A stretch of 64,000 nt of DNA, taken from DRTC01 sp964521025. GTDB lineage: Bacteria > Cloacimonadota > Cloacimonadia > Cloacimonadales > TCS61. Both the position numbers and the translations under genes were made by a program. The stretch lies in NCBI GenBank assembly GCA_964521025.1, contig CAZFPK010000001.1, positions 94,652 to 158,651 of the forward strand. Direction: 5' to 3'. The notes beneath the pieces are model-generated. The model saw only the letters and a list, made by a program, of their open reading frames with translations. It was not told the DNA's origin and did no database searches. Below are positions 33,770-42,900 of this stretch, in pieces (position 1 is the first letter of the stretch; every line of letters begins with the position of its first letter).

Positions 33770-35596
33770 CTATGCATTCAATATCTTCGCTTCCTGTTCT
33801 TCCATAAACTGGTTCGTGTAGAGTTTATGGTAATATCCTTTCTGGTTGAGAAGTTCGTGATGATTTCCCTGCTCGGTAATTTTTCCATCGCGGATCACTA
33901 AAATCCTGTCTGACGAACGGATTGTGGAAAGACGGTGGGCGATGATAAAACTCGTACGATTCTCCAGAACTGTTTGGATAGCATCCTGGATTTTCTGTTC
34001 GGTTTCCGTATCCACAGACGAAGTTGCTTCATCCAGCACAAAGATTTTTGGATTCGCTAGAATCGCTCTGGCAAAGGAAATGAGTTGCTTTTCTCCGGTT
34101 GAGAGCAGACTTCCACCTTCACCGACTTCGCTGTCATATCCTTTCTCGGTTTTCTGGATAAAATCGTGTGCATTGACCAATCGAGCCGCATTTTCAACTT
34201 CCTCGTCATTTGCATCCAATCTGCCGTATTTGATGTTGTCCTTGATCGTACCGCTGAACAGATGTGGTGTCTGCAATACATAACCGAGATTGGAATGCAA
34301 CCAGAGCAATGACCTTTCCCGATAATCGGTTCCGTCGATTTTGATAGAACCGGAATTCGGTTCATAAAATCGGCAGGCAAGATTTACGATTGTGCTTTTG
34401 CCGGAACCTGTTTCTCCAACGAGTGCTATTGTTTCTCCGGAATTTATTTCCAGGTTGAAATTCTCCAGCACATTTTCACCTTTTTTGTATTTGAAAGAAA
34501 CATTCTCAAAGTGGATATTCCCTATTATTTTTGGCCAATTCTCTGTTTTCGAGTTAAGGATATCACCGAATTTTTCCGCAATTTCCGAACTGTCCTGAAT
34601 CTCCGGTTTCTCATCGATCATCGAGAAAATCCTCTCTGCTGATGCTTGAGCATTTTGCAATTCCGCAAAGATGCGAGCCAGTTCCCGCAAAGGTTCAAAA
34701 AACTGAACTGTGTAAGATATGAAAGCGACAAGAGTTCCGTAAGTTATGGTTTGCAGGATAACGCCTTCTCCGCCTTTCCATAGTGCGAGTCCGGTTCCGA
34801 TGCTGCCGAGAGTCAGAACTGCCGGCAGATACAAGGATGAGAAAATCGCTGCTTTTACGGATGAACGATACATTTTGCTCGTAAGTTGCTGGAATTCTTT
34901 CAGATTCGCTTCTTCCCGAACTAATGTTTTGGTTGTCTTTGCTCCGGAGATTCCTTCATTGAACGACCCAGTAATGCGCGAATTCGTCTTCCGAACTTTC
35001 CGATAAGTTTTCAGTATTTTCTTCTGGAAATAAATGCTGATCACAACCAAAACCGGAACAACGATCAAAACCATCAACGCCAGTTTCCAATTCATAATCA
35101 ACATCACGATACTGATCCCGATCATCAGCGAAAATCCCCAAACCAGATCGACCAAACCCCAGGCGATGGTTTCTCCCAAACGCTGTCCGTCGGAAGTCAT
35201 TCTTGCCATCAGCCAGCCGACCGGAGTTTTATCATAGTAATTGAAGGAAAGTTCCTGCAGATGCTGGAATCCTGCTTTCCTGATGTCGTAGGTCAATCCC
35301 ATCTCAACTCTTCCTGCCAAAGCAATGAAGAAATAGATATTTATCGATTGAATGACGATCAATCCGAAATAGATCAGACCAAATCTCACAAGTCCGTCAG
35401 TACTTGCCGGAACAACAAAATGATCGATCGCATACTTACTCATCAGCGGGAAAATGACATCTACTCCAGCCAATCCCAGCATAAAAACTGCGATGATGAT
35501 CATTTGTTTTTTATAGGAAATTGTGAATTGAAAGAGTTTTTTCCACAACTTCCAATCTAAATTTTTATTATATTCCTGTTCTTCAAAAATAGACAT
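33770..35596 (-). CDS. ABC exporter half, catalytic-site partner (TM288/YheH-like)
   Basis: A 608-residue half-transporter with six membrane helices (about 30-320) and one ATPase domain: VGETGSGKSTIVNLACRF near residue 390, a diverged signature LSTGEKQLISFARA near 497, and a full Walker B IFVLDEATSSVDTETE with the catalytic glutamate, then IAHRLSTI. It pairs naturally with the exporter half at 36,413-38,278, whose Walker B glutamate is replaced, giving a heterodimeric type IV exporter like TM287/288 or BmrCD. Such pairs export drugs or lipids. An acetyltransferase gene sits between the two halves. Confidence 0.9.
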   Translation of the reverse strand: MSIFEEQEYNKNLDWKLWKKLFQFTISYKKQMIIIAVFMLGLAGVDVIFPLMSKYAIDHFVVPASTDGLVRFGLIYFGLIVIQSINIYFFIALAGRVEMGLTYDIRKAGFQHLQELSFNYYDKTPVGWLMARMTSDGQRLGETIAWGLVDLVWGFSLMIGISIVMLIMNWKLALMVLIVVPVLVVISIYFQKKILKTYRKVRKTNSRITGSFNEGISGAKTTKTLVREEANLKEFQQLTSKMYRSSVKAAIFSSLYLPAVLTLGSIGTGLALWKGGEGVILQTITYGTLVAFISYTVQFFEPLRELARIFAELQNAQASAERIFSMIDEKPEIQDSSEIAEKFGDILNSKTENWPKIIGNIHFENVSFKYKKGENVLENFNLEINSGETIALVGETGSGKSTIVNLACRFYEPNSGSIKIDGTDYRERSLLWLHSNLGYVLQTPHLFSGTIKDNIKYGRLDANDEEVENAARLVNAHDFIQKTEKGYDSEVGEGGSLLSTGEKQLISFARAILANPKIFVLDEATSSVDTETEQKIQDAIQTVLENRTSFIIAHRLSTIRSSDRILVIRDGKITEQGNHHELLNQKGYYHKLYTNQFMEEQEAKILNA

Positions 35597-35642
35597 AATT
35601 TACCTCTTAATTAGCAACGAACAAAACTAACAAAACGAACAA

Positions 35643-36338
35643 TTATTTACCACCGAGAACACCGAGATACACCGAGTTTAAATCTCCTCTTGAGAGGAGT
35701 CCGACTTTAGTCGGGAGGTGTGTTTCTTCATCATTGGATATTCCTTGTTGGATATTGAATATTTTTCTCTCCCAATCCCTTCTCAAGAGTGAATAAATCA
35801 ATTGATCATATCTAATTTTCCCATTCTCAAACCAATAATGTGCTCTCATTCTGCCATCGATTTGAAAACCAAAATGATCGAGTAGTTTTATCGAGCCGAT
35901 ATTTCCCTCATTTGTTTCAGCATAAATCTTATTCAAACTCATTTTCTTATAATTGAACATTGTATCCAAAAATAATGAAAGTAGTATCTTTCCATAACCC
36001 TTTCTACGATTTTCTTTTGGGAAGTAATAACTGATCTCGATGCTATAATTTCGATGATTTCGATTTTGATAACTGGCGAAACCTAAATATTCTCCTGTTT
36101 TATTTTCTTTCAGAAAAGCGTAATTTATTTCTGAATACAATCGATTCTGCATTCTTTGATAGAATTTCTCAAAATGTTCTTCTTTGAAATCTTCTGTGTG
36201 CTTTTCCGGAACCCAGGCACAACTCATTTTATCTTTTTCATCTTCACTGATCTGCCATTTGTAATACTGCTTCAGAAGTTTTCTATCTTCTTTATTTACA
36301 AATATTAGTGAATAAGATTTCTTTATGTCTTTTGTCAT
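35643..36338 (-). CDS. RimJ-like GNAT acetyltransferase with repeat-derived C-terminal tail
   Basis: Residues 1-180 are a RimJ/RimL-type GNAT: EYLGFASYQNRNHRNYSIEISYYFPKENRRKGYGKILLSLFLD (R-R-K-G-Y-G acetyl-CoA loop), AETNEGNIGSIKLLDHFGFQIDGRMRAHYWFENG. The natural end is probably near YSLLRRDWE; the last 45 or so residues (IFNIQQGISNDEE onward) are translated from three intergenic repeat phrases, the first of which also occurs in the non-coding gap at 36,365-36,410. So the original stop seems lost and the protein reads through repeats to a TAA at the far end. It sits between the two exporter genes and may modify the same toxic substrate. Confidence 0.8.
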   Translation of the reverse strand: MTKDIKKSYSLIFVNKEDRKLLKQYYKWQISEDEKDKMSCAWVPEKHTEDFKEEHFEKFYQRMQNRLYSEINYAFLKENKTGEYLGFASYQNRNHRNYSIEISYYFPKENRRKGYGKILLSLFLDTMFNYKKMSLNKIYAETNEGNIGSIKLLDHFGFQIDGRMRAHYWFENGKIRYDQLIYSLLRRDWERKIFNIQQGISNDEETHLPTKVGLLSRGDLNSVYLGVLGGK

Positions 36339-36364
36339 TTGTTCTCCATTTCTTTTCTTCCTTT

Positions 36365-36410
36365 TTCCTTCATTATTGGAAATTCCTTGTTGGATATTGG
36401 ATATTCATCT
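36365..36410. repeat. Repeat phrase shared with the GNAT 3' end
   Basis: The phrase ATTGGAAATTCCTTGTTGGA plus TATTGGATATTC occurs here in the gap between exporter and GNAT genes and again, with two changes, at about 35,735-35,762 inside the GNAT coding region. Confidence 0.7.
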
Positions 36411-36412
36411 TT

Positions 36413-38278
36413 TCAAACAATCTTCTTCTCCTTCTTCAACACATCCGCTTCCATCTGCTTTGGCTCGATCTCGAATTCCAGTTCTTCCTCCAACTGATTC
36501 TGCAGATTCCAGATACGCTGATAAAGTCCAGTTTGATTAACAAGTTCCTGATGATTTCCCTGCTGGATAAGTTTACCGTTTTCCAGAACCAGAATCAAAT
36601 CTGCTTCTGCGAGTGTATTGATGCGATGCGAGATGATGAAAGTCGTTGCCTTATTATTTCGCTTTTTGAGTTCTTTCCTGATCGCAGCATCTGTTTCCGT
36701 ATCGACAGCACTCAATGAATCATCAAAAATCAGAATCGGACTGTCATTTACCAGAGTTCGAGCAATGGCGATTCGCTGCTTTTGTCCGCCGGAAAGAGTT
36801 ACACCCCGCTCTCCAACTGCAGTTTCATATCCATTCTCAAAATCTTCGATAACTTCATGCACGGAGGCAATACGAGCGGCTTCAAAGACTTCCGCTTCGA
36901 TCACATCGTGCTTTGCCAATCCGATATTTTCTTGAATCGTTTTGGAGAATAGGAAGGGCTCCTGAAGAACAATTCCCACTTTTTTCCTGATCACTTTCTT
37001 ATCGATATTTCTCAATTCAATTCCATCGATCTTGATCGAACCTTTTTGATTCTCATACAATCTCGGTAAAAGATGAACGAGAGACGATTTTCCAGATCCT
37101 GTCGGACCGAGAACAGCAACTGTCTGTCCTTTTTTGATATGAAAAGAAACATCATCCAGAACCGGTTTTCCTTCATCGTATTCGAAAGATACATTTTGGA
37201 ATTCGATCTCGCCTTCGATGGTTGGAGTCGGATCGCTGTCATTTCCAAATTCTTCGATCGGTGCATCGAGTATTTCCTGAATCCTGCCAATCGAAACAAG
37301 CGCTTTTCCCATATCGGTCAGAACTCGTCCCATTTGACGAATCGGCCAGAGCAACATTCCTACATAAGAAGTGAAAGCGAGTAAAGTTCCCAACGAGATG
37401 ATTCCTTTAGCAGCCCAGAAAGTTCCGATAACCAGAACTCCACCGATCTGGATCAAACAGAAAAAATCGGAAACCGACCAATACCAGGCGAGAAGCCGGA
37501 TGAGATTGTAAGTAAGGTTGCGATACTCTACATTTCGCTCATCGAATTTCCCGATTTCATAAGACTGTCTGGCAAATGCTCGCACCACGCGCACTCCGGT
37601 TAGATTTTCCTGTAGAACCGTTGATAATCTTCCTTCCGACTCATCCGAAAGTTTGAATGCTTTCTTTACTTTGATGAAGAAAACCACCGTGAAACAGAAA
37701 ATGAGAGGAATGAGCGACAACGAAACCAGCGTCATTTTCACATTCATCGGCAACATAAAGGAAAGTGCAAAAGCTATCATAAAGAGTGCTCTTCCAACCT
37801 CCACAAACTGCATTGCCAGAAATCTGCGAATCGTTTCCACATCGGAAGTACAGCGCTGGATCAAATCTCCGGTTTTCGCTTTCTGATGATAATCATACGG
37901 AAGTTTCTGGAGATGATCGTAAACTTTCTCCCTGATCTTCCTGGCAATAGATTCCGCAGAAACAGCCGACCACTTTCCTTTCCAATACAGGAAAACTCCT
38001 CTGATCAATGTTAATCCAATGAGGAGTAAACTGCAGATCCAGAGGTTTTTTGCCAGTAGACTCTGATTTCCAAAAAAATTTAGCAAACCTTCGATATACA
38101 GCTGCAACCAACCGAAAACAGCCATCTCTTTCCCACCGATGATCGAATCAACAGTGATCCTTAAAATCATTGGCCAAATGAAGTTAATGAAAGTAGCAAA
38201 ACCAATGGAAAGGATGGACAGCACATAAAGCGTTCTGTTTCCTTTCATAAAATTCCATAATATTTTTATTTTATCCAT
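36413..38278 (-). CDS. ABC exporter half with degenerate Walker B (TM287/YheI-like)
   Basis: A 621-residue half-transporter: six membrane helices (about 15-320), then an ATPase domain with LGPTGSGKSSLVHLLPRL near residue 386, a canonical signature LSGGQKQRIAIAR near 493 and Walker B ILIFDDSLSAVDTETD, where the second acidic residue is Asp rather than the catalytic Glu. This asymmetry, with a canonical signature here and a diverged one in the partner, is the hallmark of heterodimeric exporters with one degenerate ATP site. AAAGGA precedes the ATG. A peptide ORF and hairpins about 0.5-0.8 kb upstream may control it. Confidence 0.92.
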   Translation of the reverse strand: MDKIKILWNFMKGNRTLYVLSILSIGFATFINFIWPMILRITVDSIIGGKEMAVFGWLQLYIEGLLNFFGNQSLLAKNLWICSLLLIGLTLIRGVFLYWKGKWSAVSAESIARKIREKVYDHLQKLPYDYHQKAKTGDLIQRCTSDVETIRRFLAMQFVEVGRALFMIAFALSFMLPMNVKMTLVSLSLIPLIFCFTVVFFIKVKKAFKLSDESEGRLSTVLQENLTGVRVVRAFARQSYEIGKFDERNVEYRNLTYNLIRLLAWYWSVSDFFCLIQIGGVLVIGTFWAAKGIISLGTLLAFTSYVGMLLWPIRQMGRVLTDMGKALVSIGRIQEILDAPIEEFGNDSDPTPTIEGEIEFQNVSFEYDEGKPVLDDVSFHIKKGQTVAVLGPTGSGKSSLVHLLPRLYENQKGSIKIDGIELRNIDKKVIRKKVGIVLQEPFLFSKTIQENIGLAKHDVIEAEVFEAARIASVHEVIEDFENGYETAVGERGVTLSGGQKQRIAIARTLVNDSPILIFDDSLSAVDTETDAAIRKELKKRNNKATTFIISHRINTLAEADLILVLENGKLIQQGNHQELVNQTGLYQRIWNLQNQLEEELEFEIEPKQMEADVLKKEKKIV

Positions 38279-38494
38279 TATTAATTTCCTTTAACCGCGA
38301 ATGAACACAAATTTTCGCGAATTCACCTTGAAAAAGTTTATAAGTCTTTTCTTCTTGCTGAACTTTTTCAACGGTTTTCATTTGAATTTGTGAAGTCTCC
38401 AAAGACTTAACAAATTTTATAAAGCTATTAGTCTAAAAAACTTCACATCCGTCAGTTGCCGGATTGTTAGTTTTCTCAAAATCGGAATTTCGAG
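38279..38494. repeat. Intergenic repeats B, D, E and G
   Basis: No gene. Holds G (38,292-38,320), E (38,324-38,378), a D pair whose second unit is degenerate (CATCCGTCAGTTGCCGGATT; 38,387-38,475) and B (38,475-38,497), which includes the stop codon of the small basic protein. Confidence 0.7.
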
Positions 38495-38638
38495 TTACTT
38501 TCGTTTCAATTCCTCTTTCAAGAATTTCCGTACAGTCTTTCTTCCCTTCTGCTTAAACCAGCGTTTCGATTTTGTATGAGCACCATCCGGATGCGCCGGT
38601 CTTTTCCGGTTATATAATTTTTGAATTCCTGTTTTCAT
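38495..38638 (-). CDS. Small, strongly basic protein (47 residues)
   Basis: An ATG at 38638-38636 opens 47 codons ending in TAA at 38495-38497. The product starts MKTGIQKLYNRKRPAHPDG and continues AHTKSKRWFKQKGRKTVRKF, with about 19 Lys/Arg and few acidic residues. Such composition suggests nucleic-acid or ribosome binding. I do not recognise the family. The ribosome binding site is weak (GGGAAATAAATT). Codons use more G and C than the surrounding repeats, and the frame is bounded by repeats C and B, which both favour a real gene. It may be co-transcribed with the downstream exporter half. Confidence 0.5.
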   Translation of the reverse strand: MKTGIQKLYNRKRPAHPDGAHTKSKRWFKQKGRKTVRKFLKEELKRK

Positions 38639-38805
38639 AATTTATTTCCCACAATTTAGCTCCGAACAAAACCAACAAAACGAACAATCTAAAACTTGAG
38701 TTAAGTCGGCTTTGTTCGAATCTTGACTTAAGTTGAACTCTTTACCCTCGAAATCGGAATTTCGAGTTACATTCCAGTCCCATCATATGATTTTCCAAAA
38801 TAAAA
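38639..38805. repeat. Intergenic repeats G', C and B
   Basis: No gene. G' (CCAACAAAACGAAC near 38,670), C (38,692-38,737, with a changed loop) and B (38,751-38,773) lie between the small basic protein and the upstream terminator hairpins. Confidence 0.65.
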
Positions 38806-38841
38806 AAAGACTCGTGAGAGCCAGAGCCCACTCGAGTCTTT
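38806..38841 (-). terminator. Terminator hairpin 2 of the leader locus
   Basis: Arms AAAGACTCG and CGAGTCTTT (38,806-38,814 and 38,833-38,841) with extra GTG/CAC pairing inside; on the minus strand a U7 tract follows. A good intrinsic terminator for transcription from the promoter near 39,080. Confidence 0.75.
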
Positions 38842-38868
38842 GAAAAAATTTTGCTTTAGATACAAAAA

Positions 38869-38904
38869 TAGTGGGATTAGCCCTGGTATCGACCAATCCC
38901 ACTA
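38869..38904 (-). terminator. Terminator-like hairpin 1 of the leader locus
   Basis: Perfect 10-bp arms TAGTGGGATT/AATCCCACTA enclose an inner GGT-CGAT-ACC hairpin; on the minus strand five U residues follow. It lies 67 nt after the stop of the 14-residue peptide ORF. Confidence 0.65.
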
Positions 38905-38970
38905 AAATATATTTATCTCATTTTATTGAGCGTTTTTCCTGATATTTTAATAAATTACGGGATCGGTCAA

Positions 38971-39015
38971 CTAAATGACAGAACCGCCTGCAGGTAATCT
39001 TAATAATCTATTCAT
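38971..39015 (-). CDS. 14-residue peptide ORF (possible leader peptide)
   Basis: The frame reads MNRLLRLPAGGSVI then TAG. A strong AAGGAGGA lies 6-7 bp before its ATG and a TTGACA promoter lies about 50 bp further up. It is followed by two terminator-like hairpins and, about 330 bp on, by the small basic protein and the heterodimeric ABC exporter. This arrangement resembles attenuation leaders of drug-exporter operons (for example the bmrB leader of bmrCD, from established knowledge). That link is inference: repeats intervene and no antiterminator pairing was worked out. It could instead be a tiny independent peptide or small RNA gene. Confidence 0.5.
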   Translation of the reverse strand: MNRLLRLPAGGSVI

Positions 39016-39063
39016 CCAAATCCTCCTTCGTTTATTTTGCATTTTGCAATGAAAGATTACTAC

Positions 39064-39092
39064 TCTATTTTTTAAGGAATATATACTGTCAA
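39064..39092 (-). promoter_or_regulatory. Promoter of the leader-peptide locus
   Basis: Minus-strand TTGACA (39092-39087), 17-base spacer, then AATAGA (39069-39064). The same TTGACA...AATAGA pair precedes the glgA leader at 49,862, which supports it being a local promoter form. Confidence 0.55.
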
Positions 39093-39301
39093 GAATTTTT
39101 ACTTAATTTTTCGAAAATATTTCTAATTCTTTAGTTGTAATTTGTTTAAAAATAGACAATTATCCAGATGAAATTTTATTTTATGAAATGAAACAAAAAG
39201 ATTTCTTCTAATAATAATGAATGAAATGGATAAAATTATTTCTCTTTACAATAAAATTGTATCTTTAAGTTTTGCAGAGAATTTTTTTCGGAGGATAGTA
39301 G

Positions 39302-39922
39302 ATGAAAAAAATCGATTTTAAAAAAGAGTTAAAAGAACTTTATAATCCATCTGCAAAAAAGGTTGTTGTCATAGATGTTCCGATTTTGAATTTCCTGATG
39401 ATCGATGGACAGGGAAACCCGAATACTGCGAAAGAATACCAGGATGCTCTGGAAACACTTTACGGAGTTACCTTCACGATCAAAATGCTGCCCAAAAAAG
39501 GAGAAACTCCGGAAGGATATTTCGAATATGTTGTTCCACCTTTGGAAGGTCTCTGGTGGTCGGATGAAAAGAATAACCTTGATCTGGAAGATAAAAATAA
39601 TTGGAAATGGACAGCCATGATCATGCAGCCGGAATTTGTAACGCAGGAATTGGTTGAATTTGCAATCCAACTTCTCCAAAAGAAAAAGGATATTCCTGCT
39701 TTATCGAAAATGCGATTTGAAAGTTATAATGAAGGTTTATCCGCCCAGATAATGCATATTGGACCTTATGCGGAAGAAGCTACGACTATTGATATGATTT
39801 ATCATTTCATCAAAGAAAAGGGATACAAATTTAATGGAAAACATCACGAGATCTATTTGAGCGATCCGCGACGAAGTGCTCCGGAAAAATTGAAAACAGT
39901 TATCAGACAACCGATCAAGTAA
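39302..39922 (+). CDS. GyrI-like small-molecule-binding domain protein
   Basis: A 206-residue protein of the GyrI-like (SAV2460-type) family: VIDVPILNFLMIDGQGNPN, YQDALETLYGVTFTIKMLPKK, YFEYVVPPLEGLWW, then a long middle and EGLSAQIMHIGPYAEEATTIDMIYHFIKEKGY with KHHEIYLSDPRRSAPEKLKTVIRQPI at the end. The family forms SHS2-fold pairs that bind hydrophobic small molecules, and some members hydrolyse cyclopropanoid toxins. A strong GGAGG precedes the ATG. Its neighbour is the signalling protein 75 bp downstream; a shared transcript is possible. Confidence 0.9.
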   Translation: MKKIDFKKELKELYNPSAKKVVVIDVPILNFLMIDGQGNPNTAKEYQDALETLYGVTFTIKMLPKKGETPEGYFEYVVPPLEGLWWSDEKNNLDLEDKNNWKWTAMIMQPEFVTQELVEFAIQLLQKKKDIPALSKMRFESYNEGLSAQIMHIGPYAEEATTIDMIYHFIKEKGYKFNGKHHEIYLSDPRRSAPEKLKTVIRQPIK

Positions 39923-39997
39923 AACAATCAAGTAAAATGTCTTACAAAAAAACAATATAGCAAATTATACTACGAATAAAAGTAAGAAAGAGAATTT

Positions 39998-42900
39998 ATG
40001 TTTGAAAAAAAATGGCAAAACTTAATTGAAGATGATTTAGACAAATTATCAGAAATAATAAATCCTGTAAAAGAAAAAACAATTAAACTCGAAGAAGGAG
40101 AAAACAGGATTGTTTCGATCTTCTTCCTCGATATAAAAGGTTTTACCGCGATGAGTGAAAAACTTCAATCCGAACAGGTGAAAAGAATAATCGATAGGAT
40201 CTTTAAAGTTTTCACTAATGTTATTCTCAAGTATGGTGGTTATATCGATAAATATGAAGGTGATTTGATCATGGCTCATTTCGGCAGTAAAATAACTTCC
40301 GAAACCGATACTGAAAGAGCCATAAAAAGCGGATTGGAAATTCTAAACAAAATAAAGCAAATAAATGAGATGCTGACTCAAAGAAAGATAGAACTAAATG
40401 TCAGGATCGGAATAAATACAGGAATGGTAACCACAGGCAAAATCGGTCTTCAAAGATCAGGAGATTTTACTGTTTATGGTGATGCGGTCAATCTTGCTGC
40501 CAGAATGGAAAAAAATGCTCCTTTGAACTCTATTTTGATTTCGGAAGAAACAAAGAAACTGGTTACCGATATATTCCGGTTTGAATCACTCGGTAAATTA
40601 AAATTAAAAGGTATTTCTTTTCCTGTCGATGTTTATAAAGTTCTGGGAGTTGTAACTAAAAAAATCGAGAGATGGGAACGGTTCAAGGTTGTGCATAGAC
40701 CTGTATATGTGGGAAGAGATAAAGAATTAAAGAAAATTGAAAAAGTTTATGTAAAAGCAAAATCTCAAATTGGAAAAATCGACGCTGATTATAAACCTAT
40801 AGTGATCGGCTTGCGTAGTCCTGCAGGACTGGGGAAATCCCGTCTTATTTATGAATTCTCTAACAAGATAAAAGATAAATACAAGTTAAAAACCATGAAA
40901 AACATTAAAATAAGTGGTTATACAAAATCGTATGCCCAAGCACCTTATACAATTTGGACATCTTTTATCAAAAACTACATCGGCATTAATGAAACCGATA
41001 CAAATGAGATTATTAGAGAGAAATTCGAATATTTTTTTTCTGAAATTTCTCCGGAACTTAAAAGAAATGAAAACCAGGTTTTAGAAAAAGCAAAACCTAT
41101 ATTGGGATTTATCCTCGGTCTGACCTATAAAGATATTAGATTGAAAAATCCCGATCCAAAATCTATTCAAACAGAAATTTTCCTGGCAATTCGATACTTC
41201 CTGGAGGCAATTACTAAAATAGCGAATAGACAAAATCATCCATTGATAATCGTCCTTGAAGACCTTCATTGGCTCGATGAATCATCCCGTTATGCGTTGA
41301 AGACCATCTTATCATCTCTGAATGTGGAAGAAAAAAGAAATAATAAAGCAAACAAAATTTTGTTTCTCCTGCTTGCTTATCGAAATGAATTTGAACTCAT
41401 TAGTGAATTTAAGTTTAGAACAGAATTTTATGAATTCCAATTAGAACCTTTAACAACTGATAATTCCGATCAAATGATAAATTCTATGCTCGGGAAAATA
41501 AACATCCCGCAAAAGATCAAATCCGAACTTCTATCAAAATCCGAAGGAAATCCATTTTATATCGAAGAATGGATTCACTTTCTCCTGGATGAAGATATAA
41601 TTGAAAAAAAAGACAATATGTGGCGGCTGAAAAAGGAAATTACCGCTGTTCCGGATACTTTGCATAAACTTATTTTATCTCGTATCGACAGAATGGAAAC
41701 TCCTTTAAAAATTCTTCTGCAAAAAGCAAGTGTTATAGGATATTCATTTCTTAAATCCATCATGGAAGCAATGGAAATAAGACTGGGAAACAAGCAACCG
41801 ATAGAACCAAAACTTACTCAACTAATTCACATGGACTGGCTTAAAAGAGAAGAAGAAGTCGATGAAACAGATACTAAATACTTATTCAAGCATATTATTG
41901 CCTGCGATGTCGTGTATCAGACTATTCTCATTTATAATAAGAAAATCCTGCACAAGATCATAGCAGAATATGTGGAAGAAAAATTCAGGGATAACAAAGA
42001 TTATTATGCTTTTCTGGCAAACCATTATGAAAAAGCAGAAGTAAAAGATAAATCAAGGGAATATCTGAAAAAGGCAGGAGACTTTGCCAGAGATCATTAT
42101 CAAAATGAATTGGCAGTCGTATTTTACGACCAACTATTGCAGAGCATTCACGATTTATCAAACCAAAAAGAATTAGAAATCGACATTCTTCTTAAAAAGG
42201 GTAACATCTTTCGATTTATAGGAAAGTGGAAAGAAGCAGAAGATATTTATCAAAATGCTCTTCATTTAGCGACCAAAATTAAGGATAAAAAAAGAATTGC
42301 AACTTTAACTAATTCTGTAGGTTGGCAAAATTATTTAAAAGGCAATTATGAAAAAGCAATGGAGTGTTTGGAAAAACAATTAAAAATCAGCGAAGAAATT
42401 GAAGATAAAAGCGGAATTTCAATAGCATTTGGAAATATGGGGGTTGTGTTTAAGGAATTAGGTAATTATGAAAGAGCAATGGAATGTCATAGGAAAAAAT
42501 TAGAAATTTGTGAGGAACTCGAGGATAAAAGCGGAATGTCGATTGCATTTGGGAATATAGGTCTTGTTTATTGGAATCAGGGAAATTATGAAAGAGCAAT
42601 GGAATTTCATGAGAAAAAATTAAAAATAAAAGAAGAACTCGCAGATAAAAAAGGAATCTCGATAGCAGTTGGGAATATGGGAATTGTTTATGAAAATCAA
42701 GGGAATCACAAAAAAGCGATGGAATGCTTTGAAAAAAGACTGAAAATCAGTGAAGAACTCGGCGATAAAAGCGGCATTTCAATAGCAGTCGGAAATATGG
42801 GAATTGTTTATAAGGAACAGGGTAATTATGAAAAAGCAATGGAGTGTTATCAAAAAGATTTAATTATATCGGAAGAATTGGGAAACAAAAAAGGAATTTC

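Noticed and set aside
17723..38805. Integron-like gene cassette array
   Set aside because: Single-gene units, mostly one orientation, with palindromic repeats between them invite this reading. But no integrase or attI is visible, repeats lack a shared RYYYAAC/GTTRRRY core, and each gap holds several different families rather than one attC.
39217..39318. 33-codon ORF overlapping the GyrI-like gene start
   Set aside because: It has no ribosome binding site and its codons include the Shine-Dalgarno and start of the real gene; probably chance.
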